Below are positions 26,409 to 35,046 of a stretch of 64,000 nt of DNA, in pieces. Every line of letters starts with the position of its first letter. Position 1 is the stretch's first letter. The stretch lies in the NCBI RefSeq assembly GCF_002386445.1, contig NZ_DGIR01000026.1:124001-188000 (forward strand), given 5' to 3'. The notes under the pieces were generated by a model. The model was given only the letters and a program-made list of their open reading frames with translations. It had not been told where the DNA came from and searched no databases. This DNA is from Pseudomonas sp. UBA4617 (GTDB lineage Bacteria > Pseudomonadota > Gammaproteobacteria > Pseudomonadales > Pseudomonadaceae). The position numbers and the translations under genes are program-made.

Positions 26409-27782
26409 CTATTGGTCGGTAGGCGGCAGCGGCTGCTGCTCGGCCGCAGGGCCGACACTGACCAATACCTTGTGGTCGAGGTCCAGCCGGCGTTGCATGA
26501 CCGAGCGGACATCTGCCGCAGAGGTTGCACTGATGCGCTCGATGTAGGTGTTCAGATGATCGGCGGGCTGGCGTTGATGGGTGACCCGGGTGAGCAATGC
26601 TGCCAGGCTCCGGTTTTGTGCAACGGCACGCAGCAGTTGCCCGGCCAGCTGCTTGCGGGCGAGCTGCAATTCCGCTTCGGTTGGCCCTTTGTCGATGAAT
26701 TCGCGCAGCAGGGCCTCTACCAACGCTTGCGAGCCCTGGAGGTATCGGGGGGCGATTTCCCATTCAACGGCGAACAACCCACCCGCACTCAAGGGCTTTA
26801 CCATGCTGTGGATGCCGTAGGTAAGGCCGCGACGTTGGCGTAATTCCATCATCAAGCGGGACTCCAGGCTTCCTGCAAGTACTTCGCTGGCCAGTATCAG
26901 GGGAAGAAACTCTGGGTCGTTGGCAGGCACATTCATGGGCAGTGCAAGCAGCGTGGCAACGCTTGCACCAGGTTGTTGGATGTTGATCGTTGCGCTGGTG
27001 ACCGTGGGTACGGCAGGCAGTTCAGCAGCTGTCCAGCCCTGCGGCAGGGCCTGGCTGATCCGTTGAGCGATCGCTTGGGCTGTGCTCAAGGAAAGGTCAC
27101 CCACCATGACTATTTCAAGGTTGCTGGCCGCATAGGCGCGTTTATGGAACTTGCGCAGGTCGTCGACAGTTACAGATTCCATTCCCTGTCGGGAGCTTCC
27201 CAGATAATTGCCATAAGGGTGGCCGTTGAACAAATAACGGAATGCTTCTGTGCGCGCCTTGACGCCAGGCTGCCGTTCTCGCGATGCGTTAAGGCGTTGT
27301 AGCTGCGGTTTTATGTTGTCCAGTGCAAGTGGCGGAAAAGCAGGATTTGCAGCGAGGTCGATGAACAGCTCCAGGGCCGCATCGAGTATTTTCTCGTTGC
27401 CAAGACTGCGCAAACTGAGCGTCGCATGCTCCAGGCCTATGTTTTTTTCCGTGATCGCGCCCAGGCATTCCAGATGCTCTGCATGTTGGCTCGCCGTATG
27501 CTGCTGGCTGCCTTCGTCAAGCATGTAGAACGTCAGGGCTGCCAAGCCGGACTGGTCGGTGTCCTGGCTGGTGCCAGCCTTGAACCGCAGTACCACGTCG
27601 ACGATTGGCAGTCCGCGTGCCTCGATGAACTTCACGCCTGTGCCGGCCATCGTGGTCCAGGTCTGGACCGGTACGTGCAGGGTTTCGAACAGGTCCAGAT
27701 CAAGCCCTTGGGTGGACAGCAAGCTGCTGCCGACGCTGCTGGCTACGGTTGGTTGTGGCGCAATCGAAATGGTGTCACGCAT
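26409..27782 (-). CDS. M16 peptidase, zinc-site-less subunit (pair 1)
   Basis: A 457-residue M16-family protein. The HxxEH zinc motif is missing; at that position it reads YMLDEGSQQH. It keeps the substrate-binding arginine-tyrosine motif RRGLTYG in the second half. There is no signal peptide. It overlaps the zinc-motif partner gene by 8 bases (ATGCGTGA). Such pairs form heterodimers in which one chain holds zinc and the other positions the peptide. G+C over 27121-27360, counted by hand, is about 54 percent, clearly below neighbouring genes. Confidence 0.85.
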   Translation of the reverse strand: MRDTISIAPQPTVASSVGSSLLSTQGLDLDLFETLHVPVQTWTTMAGTGVKFIEARGLPIVDVVLRFKAGTSQDTDQSGLAALTFYMLDEGSQQHTASQHAEHLECLGAITEKNIGLEHATLSLRSLGNEKILDAALELFIDLAANPAFPPLALDNIKPQLQRLNASRERQPGVKARTEAFRYLFNGHPYGNYLGSSRQGMESVTVDDLRKFHKRAYAASNLEIVMVGDLSLSTAQAIAQRISQALPQGWTAAELPAVPTVTSATINIQQPGASVATLLALPMNVPANDPEFLPLILASEVLAGSLESRLMMELRQRRGLTYGIHSMVKPLSAGGLFAVEWEIAPRYLQGSQALVEALLREFIDKGPTEAELQLARKQLAGQLLRAVAQNRSLAALLTRVTHQRQPADHLNTYIERISATSAADVRSVMQRRLDLDHKVLVSVGPAAEQQPLPPTDQ

Positions 27783-29076
27783 GAGCGTTCTCCTTGGCGT
27801 GCATGAAAGTCATGGCGGCTCGGGATTCGGTCAGGAAGTCATAGGCTGCCTGGCCCACCTGCTCGGCCGTCACGGCCTCTATGGCTTGTCGCTCGTCATC
27901 CAGGGCAACCGGGTCTAGCCCGCAAGCCGCCTGTTTGCCGATGGCACGCGCCTGTTTGTCGATGTCATCCCTTTCGAACTGTTGCCGGGCCAGCAGGCGT
28001 GCCTTGGCGCGCTCAAGGTCTTGCCTGGTGGGTGCCGCCTGGCGAAATGCACCGATCTCGAGCATCAATCGCTCGGCTGCGGCCTCCGGGGTGACGTGCG
28101 GGCTGCAAAATGCGTAAAGGGCAAGCATGCTGTCGCCGCGTTGCCAGGGCTCATAGGTCGCTCGCAGGCCCTGGAGGAGCGGCTCTTCCACCGCCAGCAG
28201 CCGTTTCAGCCTGCTGGCGTGGCCATCAGCAAGGATTTCGGGCAGTAACCGCAGCGCATAGGCTTGTGCATCCGACCCAGCGGTGCATTGGCTGGGCAGG
28301 TTGAAGCCGAGCACCGCGCCGGTATACAGGCCTGGCAGGCGCAGGGTCTGCTGGCGCATGCCTGGGTTTGGAAGGCCCATTGGTACCTGGCGCGGGGGAA
28401 GGCGATGGGCGGGTATGCCAGCAAAATGCCGGGTAACGAGTGTTTGCAGCTGCGGCAAGGTTATGTCGCCGGCGACCGCGAGTGTGGCGTTGTTGGGGTG
28501 GTACCAGGTCCGATACCAGGTTTGTGCCGCCGCCGGAGTTAAGTGCTCAAGATCGACTTTGTGGCCGATCACAGGCGTGCCATAACCGGCGTCGCCGTAG
28601 GTCAGCAAGTGGTGATGCTCCAGCGCAAGTGCCAGCGGGCTGTTCTCGACATTCGCACGCCGCTCGGCCATGACCACCGCCAGCTCCCTGGCAAATGGCG
28701 TATCGCTCAGGGTGGCGCTGGCCATGACATCGGCCATGGCCTCCAGGGCGATTTCCACGCGGCTGGCCGGCAATGTGAGTGGAAAAACAGTGGCGTCCGA
28801 GCCCGTGAATGCATTTGGCTCACCGCCCAGGCGGGTCATGAGCGTCGAATACTCGCCCGGCGCCAGTTTGCTGCTGCCTTCGAACAGCAAATGCTCCAGT
28901 GCGTGGGACAGACCGCTGTGGCCCTGCGGTTCATAACTGGACCCGACGTGATACCAAAGCTGCACGCTGACCAGCGGGGCGCGATGATCTTCGCGCAAGT
29001 AGATGCGCAAGCCATTGTCGAGGAGGAGGGATTGCACCGCGCTTGGTAGCGTGGGTGGGGAGGGGCGATCGGTCAT
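27775..29076 (-). CDS. M16 zinc peptidase, active subunit (pair 1)
   Basis: A 433-residue insulinase-type metallopeptidase. The inverted zinc motif HALEH is in GLSHALEHLLFEG, with the third ligand probably in the AERRANVEN segment. No signal peptide is seen (MTDRPSPPTLPSAVQ), so it is likely cytoplasmic, unlike the pair 2 homologue. The ATG at 29076 follows CAGGAG at a good distance. The partner gene overlaps its end. The gene resembles the 31254-32609 gene all along its length. Confidence 0.87.
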   Translation of the reverse strand: MTDRPSPPTLPSAVQSLLLDNGLRIYLREDHRAPLVSVQLWYHVGSSYEPQGHSGLSHALEHLLFEGSSKLAPGEYSTLMTRLGGEPNAFTGSDATVFPLTLPASRVEIALEAMADVMASATLSDTPFARELAVVMAERRANVENSPLALALEHHHLLTYGDAGYGTPVIGHKVDLEHLTPAAAQTWYRTWYHPNNATLAVAGDITLPQLQTLVTRHFAGIPAHRLPPRQVPMGLPNPGMRQQTLRLPGLYTGAVLGFNLPSQCTAGSDAQAYALRLLPEILADGHASRLKRLLAVEEPLLQGLRATYEPWQRGDSMLALYAFCSPHVTPEAAAERLMLEIGAFRQAAPTRQDLERAKARLLARQQFERDDIDKQARAIGKQAACGLDPVALDDERQAIEAVTAEQVGQAAYDFLTESRAAMTFMHAKENAHA

Positions 29077-29168
29077 GGTTGAAGTGCTCCTGCAAGAACG
29101 AAGGAGCAGCTTCAATGACAACGCAGGCGGGATGGCGGTATCTAATTAGCCAACCTGCGGCTTTTCGG

Positions 29169-29771
29169 TCAGCCCCGTTGCCAGAGCGCGTAGTACACCT
29201 GGCCGGTTTTCTTTTCACGGTGCAGGCGCCAGTTGCCAGGCAGTTGCAGGGTCGACGGCGCGGTTTCGCTTTCGGTGTAGACCCACGCTTGTTCGTGCAG
29301 CCACTGGTTCTGCTCCAGCAGGTTGCAGGTGTTGGCCAACAGGTCCTGGTGGAACGGCGGGTCGAGGAAGACCACGTCGAACTGCTGCTTGGCCGGGCCT
29401 TGCAGGTAGCGCAGCGCATCGGTCTGCAGGATTTGCCCGCGTGGGCAGCGCAGGATTTCGAGGTTGTTTTTCAGGTTGGCGATAGCCACCGGGTTGCTGT
29501 CCAGCGCCACGGCGTCTTCGGCCCCGCGGGACAGTGCTTCAAGTACCAGGGCGCCGCTGCCGGTGAAAGCGTCCAGCACGCGGGCGCCTTCGATGTAAGG
29601 GGCCAGCCAGTTGAACAGGGTTTCGCGCACGCGGTCGGGCGTTGGCCGCAGGCCTTCGCCATCCGGTACTGCCAGGCGGCGACTGCGCCATTCGCCGGCG
29701 ATGATGCGCAGGTGGCCCTGGCCCTTGCTCTGGCCCGGTTGCGGGCGGGCGGGAGGGGTGGATCTAGGCAT
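29169..29771 (-). CDS. rsmD: 16S rRNA (guanine966-N2)-methyltransferase
   Basis: A 200-residue SAM-dependent methyltransferase. Motif I is VLDAFTGSGALVLEALSRGA and the catalytic motif DPPF is in VVFLDPPFHQDLL. GLRPTPDRVRETLFNWL is the RsmD signature. The start overlaps the stop of the preceding M16 gene by one base, so it belongs to the pair 2 operon. Association of rsmD with ftsYEX-rpoH is common in Gammaproteobacteria. Confidence 0.94.
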   Translation of the reverse strand: MPRSTPPARPQPGQSKGQGHLRIIAGEWRSRRLAVPDGEGLRPTPDRVRETLFNWLAPYIEGARVLDAFTGSGALVLEALSRGAEDAVALDSNPVAIANLKNNLEILRCPRGQILQTDALRYLQGPAKQQFDVVFLDPPFHQDLLANTCNLLEQNQWLHEQAWVYTESETAPSTLQLPGNWRLHREKKTGQVYYALWQRG

Positions 29772-31261
29772 TAGTGCTCCGGTACCCCGAGCGATTGCTC
29801 GGAGGGTTTGTCGGTAGGTGCTGGCAGCGGTTTTTGTGGCACTTTCGGGCCTACGGTGACGATCACCAGTTTATCGGCTGACAGGTGTTTGTTCATGGCC
29901 GCCTTGACCTGCTCGACGGTGAGCGCCTGGGACTGTTGCATGAAGTCCTCCAGCCAGGTGAGCGGCAGGTTGTAGAAGCCAATGGCGCCCAACTGACCGA
30001 CGATGTTGGCATTGCTGGCATTGGACAGCGGGAAGCTGCCGGCCAGTTCGCGTTTGGCATCGTCCAGTTCCTGCTGGGTGGGACCGGCCTTGAGGTAGTC
30101 GGCGAGAAGGTCCTGTACCAGCTTGAGCGTGCCTTCGCTGAGTTCGGCGCGTGTCTGCAAATTGATCATGAACGGGCCGCGTACCTGCATTGGGCTGAAC
30201 GCCGAATATACGCCGTAGGTCAGGCCGCGCTTTTCTCGTACTTCGGTCATCAGCCGGGTGCCGAAAGCACCACCACCGAGAATCTGATTGCCAAGTGAGA
30301 GGGCTGGCCAGTCCGGGTCCTGGCGGTCGATACCGAGCTCGGCCAGCATCAGATGGGTCTGCTTGGACGGGAAGTCGATGTGAGTCAGGCCTGCCCTGGC
30401 TTCAGTGGGCTGGGCCGGGGCGCTCAGCGCCGGGCCCTTGGGCAGTCCGGCGGACACCTGGGCGGCAATGGCTTCGGCTTCGGCGCGGCTGAGGTCGCCG
30501 ACCAGCGCGATGACCGCGTTGCCGCCGGTGTAGGCCTTGGCATGGAAGGCGCGCAGCTGTGCCAGGGTGATGCGGTTGATGCTGTCGGCGGTGCCGTCGC
30601 TCGGGTGGGCGTAGGGGTGGTCACCGTAAAGCTCGGCGAACAGGGCCTTGCCAGCGATCTTGCCGGGGTTCTGCTTGTCGTATTCGAAGCCGGCCAACAT
30701 CTGGTTCTTGATGCGCTTGAGGGCCTCTTCCGGGAAGGTCGGTTTGCCAGCCACTTCGGTAAACAGCTTCAGCGCCGGTTCACGCTTGTCCTTGGCGCTG
30801 AGGCTGCGCAGCGAGGCTATGGCCATGTCGCGGTAGGAGCCGTTGCCAAAGTCTGCACCCAAGCCCTCGAAACCTTCGGCGATGGCGGTCACGTCCTTGC
30901 CGGCCACGCCTTCGTTGAGCATGGCGTTGGTCAGGGCCGCCAGGCCTGGCACGCCGCCATCCTGGCTGCTACCAGCAGCGAAGGTGACGCGCAGGTCGAA
31001 CATGGGCAGCTCGCGGGCCTCGACGAACAGCACTCGGGCGCCTTCCGCGGTGTTCCAGTGCTGAATGTTCAACTGACGCCGGCTGGGTGCCTTGCCATCC
31101 AGCTCGGCCAGCGACTGCAAGGTGTTGGCCGGGCGTGCGGCATTGCCTTCGGCCTTGGTGACGTTGTCAGCCATGGCCGGTCCGGCCAGCACGGCCGCCA
31201 GCGCGAGGGCACGGATGCCGCTGGCCAGCAGGGTCGGGTAGGATGAGCGGCGGTCACTCAT
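29771..31261 (-). CDS. M16 peptidase, zinc-site-less periplasmic subunit (pair 2)
   Basis: A 496-residue M16-family protein with a signal peptide (ALALAAVLAGPAMA). The zinc motif is absent: the position reads AMLNEGVAGKD. The substrate-binding RY motif is kept in KRGLTYGVYSAF. The ATG at 31261 has GAGGAG upstream and overlaps its partner's end by 8 bases (ATGAGTGA). It probably assembles with that partner in the periplasm. The longer start at 31291 is not supported. Confidence 0.88.
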   Translation of the reverse strand: MSDRRSSYPTLLASGIRALALAAVLAGPAMADNVTKAEGNAARPANTLQSLAELDGKAPSRRQLNIQHWNTAEGARVLFVEARELPMFDLRVTFAAGSSQDGGVPGLAALTNAMLNEGVAGKDVTAIAEGFEGLGADFGNGSYRDMAIASLRSLSAKDKREPALKLFTEVAGKPTFPEEALKRIKNQMLAGFEYDKQNPGKIAGKALFAELYGDHPYAHPSDGTADSINRITLAQLRAFHAKAYTGGNAVIALVGDLSRAEAEAIAAQVSAGLPKGPALSAPAQPTEARAGLTHIDFPSKQTHLMLAELGIDRQDPDWPALSLGNQILGGGAFGTRLMTEVREKRGLTYGVYSAFSPMQVRGPFMINLQTRAELSEGTLKLVQDLLADYLKAGPTQQELDDAKRELAGSFPLSNASNANIVGQLGAIGFYNLPLTWLEDFMQQSQALTVEQVKAAMNKHLSADKLVIVTVGPKVPQKPLPAPTDKPSEQSLGVPEH

Positions 31262-32609
31262 GAGCGGACTCCTCGGGCAGTACATGGGCAACGCTCAGGC
31301 GTTCGCGGGTGAAGTAGGTGCGCGCAGCGTTCTGGATGTCCTGCGGGGTAACGCGTTTGAGCTCGTCCAGTTCGCTGTCGATCAGCTTCCAGGACAGACC
31401 GACGGTTTCCAGCTGGCCAATGGTGGTGGCCTGGCTGCTGATGGAGTCACGGTCATAGACCAGGCCGGCAATGACCTGGGCGCGCACGCGCTCGACTTCC
31501 TCGGCGCTGGGTGGGGAGTTCTTGAGCTCATCCAGCAGTTGCCAGATGCCCTTTTCCACGTCCGCCAGGGATTTGTGCTTCTGTACGTTCGGTGTGGCCG
31601 AAATCAGGAAAAGGCTGTCGCCGCGGGTGAAGGCGTTGTAGCTGGACGAAGCACCGGCCACCAGCTCCTGACCACGCTCCAGGCGCGCCGGCATGCGGGC
31701 GCTGTAGCCGCCGTCGAGCAGCGCCGAGATCAGGCGCAGGGCGTGCACCGTGCGCGGGTCCTTGGCAGTGGCCAGGCCGGGGACATTGAAGCCGTAGATC
31801 AGGCTGGGTAGTTGGGTGCGTACGTGCAGGGTCAGCTGGCGCTGGCCGGGCTCGGCCAGTTCCAGGGGCAACTTGGCCGGCGGCACGGCACGCCTGGGGA
31901 TGCTGCCGAAGTACTTCTGTGCCAGGTCCTTGACCTCGTCGACGGTGACGTCGCCCACGACGACCAGGGTGGCATTGTTGGGGGCGTACCAGGATTCATA
32001 CCAGTGGCGCAGCTCTTCGACCTTCATGCGCTCGAGGTCGGCCATCCAGCCGATGGTCGGCGTGTGATAGCCGCTGGCCGGGTAGGCCATGGCGCGGAAC
32101 AGCTCGAATGCCTTGGCGTTGGGCTGGTCATCGGTGCGCAGGCGGCGTTCTTCCTTGATCACCTCGATTTCGCGGCTGAACTCGTCGGCAGGCAGGCGCA
32201 GGCTGGCCAGGCGGTCGGCCTCCAGCTCCAGGGCCACCGGCAGGCGGTCGCGGGCCAGAACCTGGTAATAGGCGGTGTAGTCATCGCTGGTAAAGGCATT
32301 TTCCTCGGCACCGATGTCACGCAGGATGCGCGATGCCTCGCCAGGGCCGACCTTGGCGCTGCCTTTGAACATCATGTGTTCCAGCGCGTGGGACAGGCCG
32401 GTCTGGCCCGGGGTTTCGTAGCTGGAGCCAACCTTGTACCAGATCTGCGAGACCGCCACCGGGGCGCGATGGTCCTCGCGCACGACCACTTTAAGGCCGT
32501 TGTCGAGGATGAATTCGTGGGTGGGTTGCACATCGGCGGCGAAGGCTGCGAGCGGCAGGCACAGCGTGCCGAGCAACAGGCCTGCGGCGCGGCGGGCTAG
32601 AGCATTCAT
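31254..32609 (-). CDS. M16 zinc peptidase, active periplasmic subunit (pair 2)
   Basis: A 451-residue metallopeptidase with a signal peptide (LLLGTLCLPLAAFA). The zinc motif HALEH is in GLSHALEHMMFKG, and the distal ligand region is EVIKEERRLRTDD. It is the first gene of a leftward operon with the motif-less partner and rsmD. The family degrades or trims peptides; the physiological target is unknown. The ATG at 32609 with the signal peptide was chosen over the longer open frame. Confidence 0.9.
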   Translation of the reverse strand: MNALARRAAGLLLGTLCLPLAAFAADVQPTHEFILDNGLKVVVREDHRAPVAVSQIWYKVGSSYETPGQTGLSHALEHMMFKGSAKVGPGEASRILRDIGAEENAFTSDDYTAYYQVLARDRLPVALELEADRLASLRLPADEFSREIEVIKEERRLRTDDQPNAKAFELFRAMAYPASGYHTPTIGWMADLERMKVEELRHWYESWYAPNNATLVVVGDVTVDEVKDLAQKYFGSIPRRAVPPAKLPLELAEPGQRQLTLHVRTQLPSLIYGFNVPGLATAKDPRTVHALRLISALLDGGYSARMPARLERGQELVAGASSSYNAFTRGDSLFLISATPNVQKHKSLADVEKGIWQLLDELKNSPPSAEEVERVRAQVIAGLVYDRDSISSQATTIGQLETVGLSWKLIDSELDELKRVTPQDIQNAARTYFTRERLSVAHVLPEESAHE

Positions 32610-32794
32610 ACAGTGTTCAACCTGTTCGGCGGCCCGCCGGTTTAGCGTCGGTGGGCCAGGAGGTGCTAGGATACTGATCCGGTTGCCTGGCGACCATGCC
32701 TGTCGCCGTTCTGGCCCACAGGACATCAAGACAAAACGTTGCGCATGAACCAGCCGGCTTCAAGATAGTCTGTTCTGCGTAGAGAGAATTCCCG

Positions 32795-32830
32795 ATGCGC
32801 CGTAGCTGGCCCATCGCTACCCTGAGATAG
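32795..32830 (+). other. Possible 11-codon upstream reading frame before ftsY
   Basis: ATG at 32795 opens a frame encoding MRRSWPIATLR with a TAG stop at 32828-32830, 9 bases before the ftsY ATG. An AGAGAG lies upstream. ftsY itself lacks a good ribosome site, so translation of this small frame could feed into ftsY. It may equally be chance. Confidence 0.25.
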
Positions 32831-32839
32831 CCGTCTTCC

Positions 32840-34372
32840 ATGTTTGGTTCCAACGACGACAAAAAAGCACCGGCCGAGGCTGGTGAGAAGAAAGGCCTGT
32901 TCAGCTGGTTTCGCAAGAAGCCGCAGCAACCTGCGGAGGCTGGCTCGCCCGCGCACGAAACCCACGCCGTCGAGCAGCCTGCAGCCGCTCCGGTAGAGGC
33001 CCCTGTCGGCCAAGCGCCGCAGGCCGCAGAGCCCGTCCAGGCCCCTGCCGCGCCGGTGCTGGCCGAGCCGCAGCAGGCCGCCGAAGCAGCCCAGTCCCAA
33101 GTAGCCCACGCGCCGACACCCGAACCGGTGGCTTCCCAGCCATTGCAGGCCCCCGAGCCTGAGTCGGTCGCTTCCCAGCCACTGGTGGCGTCAACGCCGC
33201 AGCCGGTTGCTTCCGTACCCTTGCAGGCGGCTCCGGTCGAGACTGCTGCCGTGGTCGAACCTGCTGCGCCGGCCAGCAACCTGGTACTGCCGGTTGCTGA
33301 AGAACCTGTGGCTCTGGTGCCGGACCTGGAGCCAAAGGCTCCACCGGCCATCCCGGAACGCCCTGCACCAGACCCCGTCGCCCCTGTGGCTGTTGCCGCA
33401 GCGCCGGTCGAGCCGGCATCGGCACCTGCACCGGTCGAGCAGGCCAAGCCCGGCTTCTTCGCACGCCTCAAGCAGGGCCTGTCGAAGACCAGCGCCAGCA
33501 TCGGCGAGGGCATGGCCAGCCTGTTCCTGGGCAAGAAAGTCATCGATGACGACCTGCTCGACGAAATCGAGACCCGCCTTTTGACCGCCGACGTCGGCGT
33601 GGAGGCGACCTCGACCATCGTCCAGAACCTGACCCAGAAGGTCGCCCGCAAACAGCTGGCCGACGCCGACGCCCTGTACAAATCGCTGCAGGAAGAACTG
33701 GCTGCGTTGCTGCGTCCCGTTGAACAGCCGCTGGTGGTACAGGCGCAGAACAAACCCTACGTGATTCTGGTGGTTGGGGTGAACGGCGCCGGCAAGACCA
33801 CCACGATCGGCAAGCTGGCCAAGAAGCTGCAACTCAAAGGCAAGAAAGTGATGCTGGCCGCCGGTGATACCTTCCGTGCCGCGGCGGTCGAACAGTTGCA
33901 GGTATGGGGTGAGCGCAACCAGATCCCGGTGATCGCCCAGCACACCGGGGCCGACTCCGCCTCGGTGATCTTCGACGCCGTGCAGGCCGCCAAGGCCCGT
34001 GGCGTCGACGTGCTGATTGCCGATACCGCCGGCCGCCTGCATACCAAAGACAACCTGATGGAAGAGCTGAAGAAGGTCCGCCGGGTTATCGGCAAGCTCG
34101 ATGCCGAAGCGCCGCACGAGGTGCTGCTGGTGCTGGATGCCGGTACCGGCCAGAACGCCATCAGCCAGGCCAAGTACTTCAACCAGAGCGTAGAACTGAC
34201 CGGCCTGGCCCTGACCAAGCTGGATGGCACTGCCAAGGGCGGGGTGATCTTTGCCCTGGCCAAGCAGTTCAAGCTGCCGATTCGCTTTATCGGTGTTGGT
34301 GAAGGCATCGACGACCTGCGCACCTTCGAAGCCGAGCCGTTCGTCAAGGCTCTGTTCGCCGAGCGAGACTGA
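32840..34372 (+). CDS. ftsY: Signal recognition particle receptor
   Basis: A 510-residue SRP receptor GTPase. The N-terminus (MFGSNDDKKAPAEAGEKKG) and a stretch of about 190 residues rich in Ala, Pro and Glu form the acidic A domain; it contains a short repeat around VASQPL (33128-33220). The NG domain has G1 GVNGAGKTTTIGKL near residue 313, DTAGRLH, and TKLDGTAKGG. It docks ribosome-SRP complexes at the inner membrane. It is followed 2 bases later by ftsE, as in most Gammaproteobacteria. Confidence 0.96.
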   Translation: MFGSNDDKKAPAEAGEKKGLFSWFRKKPQQPAEAGSPAHETHAVEQPAAAPVEAPVGQAPQAAEPVQAPAAPVLAEPQQAAEAAQSQVAHAPTPEPVASQPLQAPEPESVASQPLVASTPQPVASVPLQAAPVETAAVVEPAAPASNLVLPVAEEPVALVPDLEPKAPPAIPERPAPDPVAPVAVAAAPVEPASAPAPVEQAKPGFFARLKQGLSKTSASIGEGMASLFLGKKVIDDDLLDEIETRLLTADVGVEATSTIVQNLTQKVARKQLADADALYKSLQEELAALLRPVEQPLVVQAQNKPYVILVVGVNGAGKTTTIGKLAKKLQLKGKKVMLAAGDTFRAAAVEQLQVWGERNQIPVIAQHTGADSASVIFDAVQAAKARGVDVLIADTAGRLHTKDNLMEELKKVRRVIGKLDAEAPHEVLLVLDAGTGQNAISQAKYFNQSVELTGLALTKLDGTAKGGVIFALAKQFKLPIRFIGVGEGIDDLRTFEAEPFVKALFAERD

Positions 34373-34374
34373 CC

Positions 34375-35046
34375 ATGATCCGATTCGAACAGGTTGCCAA
34401 GCGTTATCCCAATGGTCATGTCGGGTTGCATGAGCTGAGTTTCCGGGCGCGCCGGGGCGAATTCCTGTTCGTCACCGGCCACTCGGGGGCTGGCAAAAGT
34501 ACCTTGCTGCGTCTGCTGCTGGCCATGGAACGCCCGACCAGCGGCAAGCTGATGCTGGCCGGGCAGGATCTGGGGCAGATCAGCAACGCACAGATCCCGT
34601 TCCTGCGCCGGCAGATTGGCGTGGTGTTCCAGAACCATCAGTTGTTGTTCGACCGCACGGTGTTCAACAACATCGCCTTGCCGCTGCAGATTCTCGGGTT
34701 GTCCAAGGCCGAGATTGCCAAGCGCGTGGACTCGGCCCTGGAACGCGTGTCGCTGGCCGACAAGGGCGAGCTGTTCCCGGCCGACCTGTCCACCGGGCAG
34801 CAACAGCGGGTGGGTATTGCCCGTGCCATCGTGCATCAGCCGGCCCTGCTGCTGGCCGACGAACCCACCGGTAACCTCGACCCGCGCCTGGCTGCGGAGA
34901 TCATGGGCGTGTTCGAGGACATCAACCGCCTGGGCACCACGGTATTGATCGCCAGTCACGACCTGGCACTGATTGCGCGCATGCGCCACCGCATGCTGAC
35001 CTTGCAGCGCGGCCGCTTGATCGGCGATGGGGAGGCCGGGCAATGA
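34375..35046 (+). CDS. ftsE: Cell-division ABC ATPase
   Basis: A 223-residue ATPase with Walker A GHSGAGKSTLL, signature STGQQQRVGIARAI, Walker B LLLADEPTGNLD and an H-loop in ASHDLAL. FtsE pairs with FtsX at the division septum and controls peptidoglycan amidases through EnvC in E. coli. It starts 2 bases after ftsY and overlaps ftsX by 4 bases (ATGA), so the three are an operon. Confidence 0.96.
   Translation: MIRFEQVAKRYPNGHVGLHELSFRARRGEFLFVTGHSGAGKSTLLRLLLAMERPTSGKLMLAGQDLGQISNAQIPFLRRQIGVVFQNHQLLFDRTVFNNIALPLQILGLSKAEIAKRVDSALERVSLADKGELFPADLSTGQQQRVGIARAIVHQPALLLADEPTGNLDPRLAAEIMGVFEDINRLGTTVLIASHDLALIARMRHRMLTLQRGRLIGDGEAGQ

Noticed and set aside
33121..33235. Coding minisatellite in the ftsY acidic domain
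   Set aside because: Three loose copies around VASQPL exist, but they are too divergent to be a true tandem repeat. Low-complexity Ala/Pro/Glu is normal for this domain.
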